In this document: piece after piece, positions 1-7,841 of the stretch
Position numbering within the stretch: position 1 is the stretch's first letter
Layout of the letters: each line of letters starts with the position of its first letter
Assembly: GCA_002686255.1 (NCBI GenBank)
Contig: NZAZ01000114.1
Location: 1 to 64,000, forward strand
Source of the DNA: Rhodospirillaceae bacterium
GTDB lineage: Bacteria > Pseudomonadota > Alphaproteobacteria > Rhodospirillales > Casp-alpha2
Length of the DNA: 64,000 nucleotides
Reading direction: 5' to 3'
Position numbers and translations under genes: made by a program
The notes under the pieces: model-generated
Database searches by the model: none
Seen by the model: the letters and a program-made list of their open reading frames with translations, nothing else
What the model was told of the DNA's origin: nothing

Positions 1-196
1 AAGCAGATAGGGACCCGATCCACGGATACCATCAGGGCCAGCGGTTCAACAGCACCGCATCAACAGGCCGGACACAAGACTGTACCTGACTTGGACGCTA
101 CGACGTCGAAAAGTCCTTGCAACGCGGGAGCCGTCCACACAGGACATTTGTGCTCATGCTCGCAGGTCGGCTAAGGGGCCATTGGCAGACCTTAAT

Positions 197-232
197 CAAA
201 CCGGGCATCAAACCGAGCACCAAACCAGGCAA
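197..232. repeat. Three tandem copies of a 12-bp unit (CAAACCRRGCAN)
   Basis: Three adjacent 12-bp units begin at 197, 209 and 221. They share CAAACC and a GCA near the end and differ at two or three positions. They lie about 30 bp upstream of the promoter at 261-289. No function is known to me; a protein-binding site is possible. Confidence 0.6.
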
Positions 233-260
233 AGGTCATTCAATTATTCCCCTTTTGTTC

Positions 261-289
261 TTGACTTCTATTTTTAAATACGATCTAAT
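261..289 (+). promoter_or_regulatory. Strong sigma70-type promoter
   Basis: TTGACT (261-266) and TCTAAT (284-289) are separated by exactly 17 bp, and each hexamer has one mismatch to consensus. The predicted start near 296 lies inside the inverted repeat at 286-316. The transcript would read rightward through the 11-bp array towards the lytic transglycosylase gene. Confidence 0.55.
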
Positions 290-316
290 TCCTTAATCTC
301 GTTTATTAAGGAATTA
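286..316. repeat. Perfect 12-bp inverted repeat, operator-like
   Basis: TAATTCCTTAAT (286-297) and ATTAAGGAATTA (305-316) are perfect reverse complements separated by 7 bp. The left arm overlaps the -10 hexamer and the repeat covers the predicted transcription start. A dimeric repressor would bind in this position. A partial third copy of the arm follows at 312-319. Confidence 0.6.
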
Positions 317-485
317 AGGTAAAAATCCAGCCGCGTCATGGGGCGCGTCCGAAGCCCCGTCACGCATCCCCTTTGTCAGCAGGCCTGGAAGGAGAAAATG
401 ACGACAAATGACGACTTCCACGGCCTTTTTTCGGACCGGAATCGTGCGAATTCAACGAGTTAAGGCGAAAAGGGCGGCAAAAAAT

Positions 486-600
486 GACGACATTCGGACG
501 ACATAAGGACGACATGGTGACGACATAATGACGACACAGGGACGACATGGTGACGACATTGGGACGACATGGGGACGATTTACCGACGACTTACCGACGG
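486..600. repeat. Eleven heptamers GACGACA at exact 11-bp spacing
   Basis: GACGACA or a close variant starts at 486, 497, 508, 519, 530, 541, 552, 563, 574, 585 and 596. The first eight copies are perfect heptamers and the last three degenerate. The four bases between copies vary. Two more copies start at 400 and 410. A 7+4 bp direct-repeat architecture at one helical turn is typical of binding sites for OmpR/PhoB-type response regulators, and iterons can look similar. The unit length rules out a coding repeat. Confidence 0.8.
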
Positions 601-648
601 TGCGGCCTCTCCGGCCTGCCTTCGCCGAACGACCCGTCGCCCGACCTT

Positions 649-679
649 CCTTCGCCTGCCGAAGCGGGCTTCGCGAAGG
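649..679. repeat. Nested GC-rich palindrome
   Basis: CCTTCGC (649-655) pairs with GCGAAGG (673-679), and inside it GAAGC (661-665) pairs with GCTTC (668-672). A similar GCTTCGCGC block recurs near 704. It resembles small dispersed palindromic elements of GC-rich bacteria. No other copy was confirmed in this window. Confidence 0.4.
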
Positions 680-772
680 CGGGAGGCTTTGGGCCGCAGG
701 GCGGCTTCGCGCGGGCAGGCAAAAGGCGGGTGGTAAATCCGTTCCGACGCCAAATGCGATTGCTTTTGCGGG

Positions 773-801
773 TTGCCCGCGGAATCGGGATGTTTTATAC
801 A
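773..801 (+). promoter_or_regulatory. Candidate promoter of the lytic transglycosylase gene
   Basis: TTGCCC (773-778) and TATACA (796-801) are 17 bp apart, and each matches consensus at four of six positions. Transcription would start near 808. That excludes the upstream in-frame ATG at 790 and supports translation from 841. Confidence 0.35.
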
Positions 802-840
802 AAACCAGGTTGTTCGGGGGGGGTTCTGCTTTATATTTTC

Positions 841-2709
841 ATGACCAAGCGTTTTTCCGTTCTGTTTCCGCTTGTCTTGGCGGCGGTGCTGGGATTCGGT
901 CCCGGCCCGGGCGCGCCGGGTGTGCCGGGCGCCGCCGCCGCCGGCCTCGAGACGGCGGACGCGTCGGCGTCGCTGAACGGCGGCGATCCCGCAGCCGACC
1001 CCGGGGCCGGCAACGTCGAACTGGTGTTTCCGAAAATCCTCGTCCACGCCGACGTCGATCTGTACCGGCAAATTTTCGGCGTCCAGGAAGACGGCGACTG
1101 GAAAACCGCCGACAGGTTGATCGCCGGGCTCCAGGACCGCGTGTTGATGGGCCACGTCATGGCGCAGCGCTATTTGCATCCGACCAAGTACCGTTCCAAG
1201 TACAAGGAACTGAAGGCGTGGATGGCCCAATACGCCGACCACCCGGACGCCCGCCGGCTCTACAAGCTGGCGCGCCGCCGCCAGCCCGCCAACTGGCGCG
1301 TCCCGAAACGCCCCGACCGGCTGCCGCCCCGGGTGGTCTCGGAATCGGCGAACGGCATCGCGGTCCCCGGAAAACGGCTGAAACGGGCCGACCGGCGCCG
1401 CGTCCGCGCCCTGCAACGCACGATCCGCGGCCGCCTCCGGCACGGCCACACGCTGGCGGTCAAGAAGCTGATCCAGACCGGGGAGGTCAAGCGCCTGTTC
1501 TCCGCCGCCCAGTACGACCAGGCGAAGGCGCAACTGGGATGGGGGTATTTTTCCGCCGGCCGCGACGAATGGGCGCTGATGTGGGCCGGGCAGGCGGCCG
1601 GGCGTTCGGGCCGGTATCTGCCCGAGGCCCATTGGACGGCGGGGCTGGCGGCGTGGCGGCTGAACAAGTTCGATGTCGCCGCCGGCCATTTCGAAGCCGT
1701 CGCCAGGCAGGACGCGGCCTCGCCGTGGCTGGTGTCGGCGGGCGCCTTCTGGGCCGCCCGCGCGCGCCTGGTCAACCGGCAACCGCAAAAGGTCAACCCG
1801 CTGCTAAAGACGGCGGCCGCCCACCCCCGCACCTTCTACGGGCTTCTGGCCCGCTACATGCTGGGCGAGGAGATGGGTTTCCGCTGGGCCGTGCCGCCGC
1901 TGGCCGAAGGCATCATCGAAAAGCTTTCGGCCCAGCCCCGGGGGCGGCGCGCCATGGCGCTGTCGTGGGTGGGAGAGAACCGCCGCGCCGAGCGCGAGCT
2001 CAGGAACCTCAGCGCCTTCGCCGACGACGAACTGGCGAGGGGCATTCTCGCCCTGGCCAGCCGCGGCTCCATGCCGTCGTTGGCGGTGCGCCTGGACAAC
2101 CGGCTTTATCCCAACGGCGGCGGCTTCGACGGCGCCGCCTATCCGTTGCCGGCGTGGACGCCGGATGGCGGCTTCAGGATCGACAAGGCGCTGATCTTCG
2201 CCCTGGTGCGCCAGGAATCGCGCTTCAACCCCAAGGCCAAAAGCTGGGCCGGGGCCCGGGGCCTGATGCAGTTGATGCCGAGGACCGCCAGCTTCGTCGC
2301 CCGCGACCGGCGCTATCACCGCCACGGCCACAAGCGCCGGACGCTGTTCAAGCCCGAGATCAACCTGTCCCTGGGCCAGAGATACATCGAAATCCTTTTG
2401 GCCGACGGAAAGATCCAGGGCGACCTGTTACTGATGGCGGCGGCCTGGAACGGCGGGCCCGGAAACCTGAACAAATGGCGGCGCAAGACCGACGACCTGA
2501 ACGACCCGCTGTTTTTCATCGAAAGCCTGCCGTCGCGCGAAACCCGCATCTTCATCGAGAAGGTGCTGAGCAACCTTTGGATCTACCGCAACCGTTTGGG
2601 ACAGCACGCGCCGTCCCTGGACGCCATTGCCGAAGGCCGGTGGCCGGTGTATACCGCCCTTGGTCAGGAACCTGCCGAGGTTGCGCAAAACGATGGGCCA
2701 CGCCGATAA
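841..2709 (+). CDS. slt: Soluble lytic murein transglycosylase (Slt family)
   Basis: This enzyme should cleave the MurNAc-GlcNAc bond of peptidoglycan in the periplasm, releasing 1,6-anhydro products. The product is 622 residues, close to E. coli Slt70. It begins with a signal peptide (MTKRFSVLF, a hydrophobic stretch, then Ala-rich). A long helical alpha-superhelix region follows. The C-terminal SLT domain has the catalytic Glu in the motif VRQESRFNP and the typical GLMQLMP and AAWNGGPGN motifs. The frame is open back to 547, but that part is repeat-derived. I chose ATG 841 because it starts the signal peptide and lies after a candidate promoter. The end overlaps moaB by 17 bp. Confidence 0.9.
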   Translation: MTKRFSVLFPLVLAAVLGFGPGPGAPGVPGAAAAGLETADASASLNGGDPAADPGAGNVELVFPKILVHADVDLYRQIFGVQEDGDWKTADRLIAGLQDRVLMGHVMAQRYLHPTKYRSKYKELKAWMAQYADHPDARRLYKLARRRQPANWRVPKRPDRLPPRVVSESANGIAVPGKRLKRADRRRVRALQRTIRGRLRHGHTLAVKKLIQTGEVKRLFSAAQYDQAKAQLGWGYFSAGRDEWALMWAGQAAGRSGRYLPEAHWTAGLAAWRLNKFDVAAGHFEAVARQDAASPWLVSAGAFWAARARLVNRQPQKVNPLLKTAAAHPRTFYGLLARYMLGEEMGFRWAVPPLAEGIIEKLSAQPRGRRAMALSWVGENRRAERELRNLSAFADDELARGILALASRGSMPSLAVRLDNRLYPNGGGFDGAAYPLPAWTPDGGFRIDKALIFALVRQESRFNPKAKSWAGARGLMQLMPRTASFVARDRRYHRHGHKRRTLFKPEINLSLGQRYIEILLADGKIQGDLLLMAAAWNGGPGNLNKWRRKTDDLNDPLFFIESLPSRETRIFIEKVLSNLWIYRNRLGQHAPSLDAIAEGRWPVYTALGQEPAEVAQNDGPRR

Positions 2710-3217
2710 AGATACTTTCCTTGCGGTCAACATTGCCGTTTTGACCGTTTCCGACACGCGCGCGCCGGGCGACGACCGTTCCGGCGATACACTTGTCGAA
2801 CGCCTCGAATCCACCGGGCACAAGCTGCGGGCCCGCGACATCGTCAAGGACGAGATCGGCCTGATCGCCGGCAAACTGCGGCAATACATCGACGACCCGG
2901 AAATCGACGTCGTCATCGCCACCGGCGGCACCGGCCTCACCGGCCGCGACGTGACGCCGGAAGCGCTGGCCCAGGTCGCCGAGAAGGACATCCCCGGCTT
3001 CGGCGAGATGTTCCGCATGATCGGCTACCAGAAGATCAAGACCTCGACCATCCAGTCCCGGGCCGCGGCCGGGGTCGCGGGCGGCACCTACCTGTTCGCG
3101 GTGCCGGGTTCGCCCGGCGCGTGCAAGGACGCCTGGGACGAGATCCTCGTCCATCAGCTCGATATCCGCACCCGGCCGTGCAATTTCGTCGAGATGATGT
3201 CGCGCCTGAAGGAATAA
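2693..3217 (+). CDS. moaB: Molybdenum cofactor biosynthesis protein B
   Basis: A MoaB/MogA-family protein of 174 residues. MoaB/MogA proteins adenylylate molybdopterin before metal insertion. The core motifs are VLTVSDTR near the N-terminus, TGGTGLTGRDVTPEA in the middle and VPGSPGA near the C-terminus. The start is ATG 2693, inside the end of the transglycosylase gene; the longer frame upstream encodes nothing family-like. Its product would help supply cofactor to the molybdenum and tungsten enzymes at 44-52 kb. Confidence 0.9.
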   Translation: MGHADKDTFLAVNIAVLTVSDTRAPGDDRSGDTLVERLESTGHKLRARDIVKDEIGLIAGKLRQYIDDPEIDVVIATGGTGLTGRDVTPEALAQVAEKDIPGFGEMFRMIGYQKIKTSTIQSRAAAGVAGGTYLFAVPGSPGACKDAWDEILVHQLDIRTRPCNFVEMMSRLKE

Positions 3218-3230
3218 GGGTGAAGGAGCG

Positions 3231-3860
3231 CTAAGGCCGCCCGCGCCGCCCCTTCTTCCATTTCGCGTACGCCTCGCCGCCGTCGACGTCTTCCAGCGTC
3301 TCCAGCAACGCATGGGTGTGGCCGGGGTCCAGGTTTTCGACGGTGTCGGAAAGGGCGTGTTCCGTCGACCAGCGGACGCCGGCGAAAACGTCCGCGAATC
3401 TCGGCCGCCGCCTCAGTCCGACCAGCCAATAGCCGCCGTCGGCCGCCGGGCCGAAAACGGCGTCGTGACGGCCCAGCGCCTTGAAGGCGGCGGCGATATG
3501 ATGGCGCCGGATGGCGGGCACGTCGGCGCCGACGATGACCACCGGGCCGGGCGGCAATGCCCTGGCGAGGCGGCCCATGCGGGCTCCCAGATCGCCTTCG
3601 CCCTGGTTGACCCGCCACCAGCCGCCGGGCCAGGTATTGCGCAGGTGAATGTCGGAGTCCGGGGTGACGGCGAGCCAGCACCGCCAGCGCCGGTCGCCCC
3701 CCCGATCGGCCCCAAGCCGCCTCAAAACCGAACTTAAGGTCAGGCGGTAAAAGGCCCAGGCGGCGACGGCGCCGATGTCGCGGCCGAGACGGGTCTTGAT
3801 CCTGCCCAGGCGCGGGGTCTTGGCGAAGACGACGAGATGATTGGAGAGTCCCCGCGTCAT
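3231..3860 (-). CDS. TIGR04282 family glycosyltransferase-like protein (DUF2064)
   Basis: A 209-residue protein of the DUF2064/TIGR04282 family, with a GT-A-like nucleotidyl/glycosyltransferase fold. Visible motifs are VVFAKTPRLGRIKTRL at the N-terminus, GADVPAI in the middle and FGPAADGGYWLVGL. The start ATG at 3860 overlaps the stop of the upstream glycosyltransferase by an ATGA. The two are commonly paired; in some bacteria the pair accompanies arsenosugar synthesis, but no ArsM or ArsS is visible here, so the substrate is unknown. Confidence 0.85.
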   Translation of the reverse strand: MTRGLSNHLVVFAKTPRLGRIKTRLGRDIGAVAAWAFYRLTLSSVLRRLGADRGGDRRWRCWLAVTPDSDIHLRNTWPGGWWRVNQGEGDLGARMGRLARALPPGPVVIVGADVPAIRRHHIAAAFKALGRHDAVFGPAADGGYWLVGLRRRPRFADVFAGVRWSTEHALSDTVENLDPGHTHALLETLEDVDGGEAYAKWKKGRRGRP

Positions 3861-4579
3861 TCGTAAAAGCCGTCGATCAGGCGCGACGGAAAGCCGGCGA
3901 AAAACAGCCCGACGCAAAGCAAATTACGCGCCGGGCGCAGCCAGTATCCGCCCTTGCGGTAGCGCTCGGCCGAGGTCACGGCGGCCACCGGCAGGAGCTT
4001 AAGCCGCCGCCGTCCGATGCGTCGCGCCATGTCGACGTCCTCCATCAGCGCCAGCGGCCGGAAGCCGCCGAGGAGGTCATGGAATTCGCGGCTGATCAAA
4101 AGCCCCTGGTCGCCGTAGGGCAGGCCGAAGACCCGGCACCGCCACCGGACCAGGGCTTCCAGCCGCCGCGCGCCCGGCGCCGGGTCGTTGAGGGCGAAGG
4201 CGAAATAGGCGGCCCGGAAGCGGTTTTCCGGATCGGCCATGAAGTCGTTGACGGCGTGGTTCCATCCCGGCCGCGGGCGGGTGTCGGCGTGCAGGAACAA
4301 CAGCCAACTCCCGGCCGCCATCTCCGCGCCGGCGGCCAGTTGCGGGCCGCGGCCGCCCGTCGCGGCGGTGAACCTGGCCCCAGCCTCGGCGGCGATGACC
4401 GGCGTCGCGTCGACGGAGCCGCCGTCGGCGACGATGACTTCCGTCCCCACGTCGGCGCCCTTGAGGCGGTCCAACGTTCGGGCCAACTCGTCGGCGGCGT
4501 TGAGGGTCGGGATGACGATGCTGAGCACTTGCGCCGAGGCTCCGGTTTCTAGGGACTCCACCCTTTCATACCACAACAA
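3857..4579 (-). CDS. TIGR04283 family glycosyltransferase (GT2)
   Basis: A family 2 glycosyltransferase of the TIGR04283 group. It shows LSIVIPTLNAADEL near the N-terminus, EVIVADGGSVDAT and LFLHADTRP, the last being the metal-binding region. Later EDVDMARRI matches the family's catalytic-loop region. The listed start is the first ATG of the frame. A GTG at 4528, directly before the conserved LSIVIP, is an alternative and would give 223 residues. It is translationally coupled to the downstream DUF2064 gene. The acceptor is unknown. Confidence 0.85.
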   Translation of the reverse strand: MLWYERVESLETGASAQVLSIVIPTLNAADELARTLDRLKGADVGTEVIVADGGSVDATPVIAAEAGARFTAATGGRGPQLAAGAEMAAGSWLLFLHADTRPRPGWNHAVNDFMADPENRFRAAYFAFALNDPAPGARRLEALVRWRCRVFGLPYGDQGLLISREFHDLLGGFRPLALMEDVDMARRIGRRRLKLLPVAAVTSAERYRKGGYWLRPARNLLCVGLFFAGFPSRLIDGFYE

Positions 4580-4653
4580 GGAGCGAAGCTCACACGAGGA
4601 GCGGCCCCGTTATTTGTTCTTGAAATGTTCCGCGCCTTCAGCTATCAATAGCC

Positions 4654-5742
4654 ATGGATTATCCGCAACTGGCATGGCCCATCAAGGGCCGCGGCGCGGT
4701 GACCAACCGCTCAGGCCGTTTCGAGCCCGAGAGCCGCGAAACCCTGGACGACGGCTGGGAGCTCGACGACGCAGACCTGCCGCCGCTCAGGACAACGGTG
4801 ACGTTCGAGCGCCCGAAGACCATCATCGCCCGCAACACCTCGCCCGATATCCCCTATGACCGTTCCATCAACCCCTATCGCGGCTGCGAGCACGGCTGCG
4901 TCTACTGCTACGCCCGGCCCAGCCACGCCTACCTGGGGCTGTCGCCGGGGCTCGATTTCGAAAGCCGCCTGTTGGCCAAGCCCGAGGCGGCGAAGCTCCT
5001 GGAACAGGAACTGTCGAAACCGGGGTATAAGCCCCAGGTCATCAACATCGGCGCCAACACCGACCCCTACCAGCCGGTCGAGCGCCGCCACAAGATCACC
5101 CGCCAGGTGCTGGAGGTGCTGTCGCGCTTCAACCACCCGGTGACCGTGATTACGAAATCCGACCTGATTTGCCGCGATATCGATATCCTGGCGCCGATGG
5201 CGGAAAAGGGCCTGGCCGCGGTCGGGGTGTCGGTGACGACGCTCGATCCGAAGCTGGCCCGGGCGCTGGAGCCCCGGGCGCCGAGGGCGGACAAGCGGCT
5301 GGCCGCGATCCGGACGTTATCCAACGCCGGCGTGCCGGTGACGGTGATGGCGGCACCGATGATCCCGGTGCTCAACGACGCCGAGCTGGAGCGGGTCCTG
5401 GAAGCCGCCGCCGAAGCCGGCGCCACCGGTGCCGGCTATATCCTGTTGCGCCTGCCGCTGGAGCTGAAGGACCTGTTCATGGAATGGCTCCGTACCCACG
5501 TCCCGGACATGGCCGATCACGTGCTGAGCCAGGTGCGCGAGACACGGGGCGGCGGGCTCTATGATTCGGAATTCAAGACCCGCATGAAAGGCACCGGCCA
5601 GCGGGCCGGGCTTCTGGCCAGGCGTTTCGATCTCGCCTGCAAGAGGTTGAATCTAAATAACGAACGCCACCCTGCGTTGGGCATTGATACGTCGCAATTC
5701 CGCGTTCCGCCACAGCCCGGCGATCAGTTGCGGCTTCTCTAA
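4654..5742 (+). CDS. PA0069 family radical SAM protein
   Basis: A 362-residue radical SAM protein of the PA0069 (SplB-like) group. The [4Fe-4S] cluster motif CEHGCVYCYARPSH is near residue 77. SAM-binding features follow, including VINIGANTDPYQPVE, VTVITKS and MAAPMIPVLND. The family is conserved but without an assigned substrate, although it resembles spore photoproduct lyase. The gene stands alone and is divergent from the TIGR04283 gene. The start is the first ATG, which gives the conserved N-terminus with KGRGAVTNRSGRFE. Confidence 0.88.
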   Translation: MDYPQLAWPIKGRGAVTNRSGRFEPESRETLDDGWELDDADLPPLRTTVTFERPKTIIARNTSPDIPYDRSINPYRGCEHGCVYCYARPSHAYLGLSPGLDFESRLLAKPEAAKLLEQELSKPGYKPQVINIGANTDPYQPVERRHKITRQVLEVLSRFNHPVTVITKSDLICRDIDILAPMAEKGLAAVGVSVTTLDPKLARALEPRAPRADKRLAAIRTLSNAGVPVTVMAAPMIPVLNDAELERVLEAAAEAGATGAGYILLRLPLELKDLFMEWLRTHVPDMADHVLSQVRETRGGGLYDSEFKTRMKGTGQRAGLLARRFDLACKRLNLNNERHPALGIDTSQFRVPPQPGDQLRLL

Positions 5743-5745
5743 TTC

Positions 5746-5773
5746 CCAAAAATAAACCCCGCCAAAAGCGGGG
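5746..5773 (-). terminator. Rho-independent terminator for the small zinc-finger-like gene
   Basis: CCCCGC (5757-5762) and GCGGGG (5768-5773) form a GC stem with a 5-base loop. On the minus strand it is followed by a T-rich tract (5748-5756, TTTATTTTT). It therefore terminates leftward transcription of the 5861-6046 gene. Confidence 0.65.
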
Positions 5774-5860
5774 CCGACGGCAACAACCCGGCACACGAAA
5801 GCGCCTCCCAGTTGCGATCATCCATTCCGTCGCGGTTCTTGTGTTCCTTTGACCGGCCCT

Positions 5861-6046
5861 CTAAGCGCTGCCGCCGTCTTCCTCGAGAAAGGCGTCGGGA
5901 CGTTTCCAAGTATGTTCGTCGCCGCAGGCACTGCACCGGACCGACTTTTCGCCGATTCTCACGTTTTCGAAAGATGGCCAGTCAAAGGTCATGCCCGTGT
6001 AAACGGATTCCCCCGTTTCCGGGCAGTTGATCATAACGCGTGCCAC
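5861..6046 (-). CDS. Small conserved protein with CPETG and CSACG motifs
   Basis: A 61-residue protein with a Cys in INCPETGESVYTG and a CSACG pair with a nearby His (CSACGDEHTW). This suggests a small zinc-ribbon-like fold. It looks like a short protein family common in alphaproteobacteria, with no known function. The start is chosen as GTG 6046 because a perfect AGGAGG lies 5 bases upstream; the in-frame ATG at 6034 is too far from it. A terminator follows at 5746-5773, so this is a single-gene transcript. Confidence 0.7.
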   Translation of the reverse strand: MARVMINCPETGESVYTGMTFDWPSFENVRIGEKSVRCSACGDEHTWKRPDAFLEEDGGSA

Positions 6047-6117
6047 TTTCACCTCCTGAGGGCATTTCTGCCCGGTGACAGTATACCATAAATGCATGTG
6101 TCGCCGGTAGCCCCCCC

Positions 6118-6146
6118 CTAAAACCGGTAAAAAAAGCGGTTTTTAG
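6118..6146. repeat. AT-rich inverted repeat between divergent genes
   Basis: CTAAAACCG (6118-6126) pairs with CGGTTTTTAG (6137-6146) with one extra T in the right arm and a 10-base loop. It lies between the divergent small gene and the antiporter and could be an operator or a weak hairpin. A single perfect DnaA-box 9-mer occurs at 6183-6191. Confidence 0.4.
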
Positions 6147-6242
6147 GTATTTTCCCGCCCTGAAACGGATTTTCCGGCAATTTTATCCACAGAATCCCGT
6201 CTGCCGTTTTGCCCCTTTCGGGGGTCATGCTAAGTTTTGAAA

Positions 6243-7841
6243 ATGGCCGAGGAAGCAAAGAAAGGTCCCCTGGAACAGGCCGCCGAAGGCGCCGTCGACG
6301 GCGCCCGGGAAGCCGTCGAAGGCGCGGTCCAGGGTGCCCGCGAAGCGGTCCAAGAGGTCCAGGAAGCCCTCGGCGGCGCCATCGAAACCGCCGCCGACGT
6401 CGCCATCCAGACGGCGGCCCCTTCCAACCTGACCGGGATCGCCGTCGTCGTGCTGGCGGCGCTGGTCTGCGGCATGGCCTTGGAAAGGCTGCGCCAGCCG
6501 GCCCTGGTCGGCTATATCCTTGCCGGGGTGCTGTTGGGCCCGTCGGCGCTGGCGGTGGTCGAAAGCCGCGAACAGATAGACGTGCTGGCGGAACTGGGCG
6601 TGCTGATGCTGCTGTTCATCGTCGGCATGGAGCTTTCCTTGCGCTCGTTCCGCAAGATCTGGGGCTTCGCGCTACTGGTGACGGGGTTCCAGATCGGCGC
6701 CTCGGTCGGCGTCATGCTGTTGCTGTCCATGGCCTTCGGCTGGCCGACGGGGTTGGCGGTGCTGCTCGGCTTCGTCGTCGCGCTGTCGTCGACCGCCGTC
6801 GCCATCAAGATCCTGGACGGCATCGGTGAGCTCCGCTCGCGCTCGGGCCGCATCGCCGTCGCCGTGCTGATCGCCCAGGACCTGGCGGTGGTGCCGATGA
6901 TGTTGGGAATCGGCGCCGCCGGAGGGGACGGCTTCGATTGGATCGCGGCGCCGAAAATCGCCCTGTCGGTGGCTTTTTTGGTGGCCCTGATCCTGTATCT
7001 CAGCCGCAGCCGCAAGATCAGCCTGCCCTTCGCCGCCATGGTCGCCGGCAACGCCGACCTGAAGCCCCTGGCGGCGGTCGCCTTTTGCGTCGGCTGCGCC
7101 GCGGTGACGGGGCTTTTGGGGCTGTCGGCGGCCTATGGCGCGTTTATCGCCGGGCTGATCATCGGCAACAGCCGCGAACGCCACGCCATGCTGGAGGCGA
7201 CGCGGCCGATCCAGAGCATCCTGATGATGGTGTTCTTCCTGTCCATCGGGCTGCTGATCGACCTCGACTATATCTGGTCCAATTTCGGCACCGTGCTGCT
7301 GCTGTTTTTGATGGTGTCGGTGTTCAAGACGGCGCTCAACGTCGGGTTTTTGGGGCTCATCGGCCAACCCTGGCACCACGCCTTCGTCGCCGGCATCGTC
7401 TTGGCCCAGATCGGCGAGTTTTCGTTCCTGTTGTCGGTGGTCGGCGTCGAGGCCGGCGTCATCAGCGACGAAGACCGCCGCCTGGTCGTCGCGGTGACGG
7501 TGTTGAGCCTGGCGCTGTCTCCGTTATGGGTGGTCACCGGCCGGCGCCTGGGCGTCCTGGCCAAACGCGGCATCACGTCGGGGACCGAATTGTTGAAATT
7601 GGTCTACGGGCCGGAGACCGAATTCGTCGCCATGACCCTGGACAAGGCGACGTCCAAAACCATGGTGGGATTGAGGGCGGCGGCGCTGTGGCTGCGGCGC
7701 CAGCGCGAGGCCCGCAAGAAAGGCCCTGCCCCGGGGAAGAAAGGGAAAGAAGCGGAGATCGTCCTGCCCGGCACCCCGGCCAACGAGGAGAAACCCGGCG
7801 GCAAGAAAGGGCCAACCAGGAGGCGCCGCAAAGATGCCTGA
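6243..7841 (+). CDS. CPA2-family monovalent cation:proton antiporter
   Basis: A 532-residue membrane antiporter of the KefB/CPA2 group, exchanging K+ or Na+ for protons. About a dozen membrane helices follow residue 60, with family motifs LRQPALVGYILAGVLLGP, LSSTAVAIKIL and AQIGEFSFLLSVV. There is no C-terminal TrkA-N (RCK) domain; the tail is short, basic and Pro/Lys-rich. The N-terminus is odd: residues 1-60 precede the first helix and contain two near-identical 11-residue repeats (15-25 and 26-36, pattern EGAVxGAREAV) that predict an amphipathic helix. ATG 6243 is preferred over TTG 6237. The stop overlaps rnhB by 8 bp. Confidence 0.85.
   Translation: MAEEAKKGPLEQAAEGAVDGAREAVEGAVQGAREAVQEVQEALGGAIETAADVAIQTAAPSNLTGIAVVVLAALVCGMALERLRQPALVGYILAGVLLGPSALAVVESREQIDVLAELGVLMLLFIVGMELSLRSFRKIWGFALLVTGFQIGASVGVMLLLSMAFGWPTGLAVLLGFVVALSSTAVAIKILDGIGELRSRSGRIAVAVLIAQDLAVVPMMLGIGAAGGDGFDWIAAPKIALSVAFLVALILYLSRSRKISLPFAAMVAGNADLKPLAAVAFCVGCAAVTGLLGLSAAYGAFIAGLIIGNSRERHAMLEATRPIQSILMMVFFLSIGLLIDLDYIWSNFGTVLLLFLMVSVFKTALNVGFLGLIGQPWHHAFVAGIVLAQIGEFSFLLSVVGVEAGVISDEDRRLVVAVTVLSLALSPLWVVTGRRLGVLAKRGITSGTELLKLVYGPETEFVAMTLDKATSKTMVGLRAAALWLRRQREARKKGPAPGKKGKEAEIVLPGTPANEEKPGGKKGPTRRRRKDA

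Larger units (their letters stand above)
1..840. other. Repeat-rich non-coding region upstream of the lytic transglycosylase
   Basis: I see no convincing gene in this stretch. Open frames exist in both directions across the repeats, but they read through an 11-bp unit, which is not a multiple of three, and give low-complexity products. The left part (1-240) is of mixed composition, 240-330 is markedly AT-rich, and 600-760 is very GC-rich and palindromic. The separately listed elements are a 12-bp triplicate, a promoter overlapped by an inverted repeat, an 11-bp phased array, a nested palindrome and a second promoter just before the first gene. The region could be a long regulated leader or a protein-binding locus. 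Confidence 0.6.

Noticed and set aside
486-600. Possible CRISPR array
   Set aside because: The unit is 11 bp with 4-bp variable parts, far too short for CRISPR repeats and spacers, and no cas genes are nearby.
528-2744. Long second frame overlapping the lytic transglycosylase gene
   Set aside because: Its product is Arg/Gly/Pro-rich with no domain, while the other frame has a signal peptide and an intact SLT domain. It is a GC-rich shadow frame.
3857-4579. Arsenosugar biosynthesis locus
   Set aside because: The TIGR04282/TIGR04283 pair is present, but there is no arsenic methyltransferase, ArsS-type radical SAM protein or ArsR nearby, and the neighbouring radical SAM protein is of the PA0069 type.
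6183-6191. Perfect DnaA box TTATCCACA
   Set aside because: It is a single copy with no other boxes around it. One 9-mer in 64 kb on two strands is close to chance.
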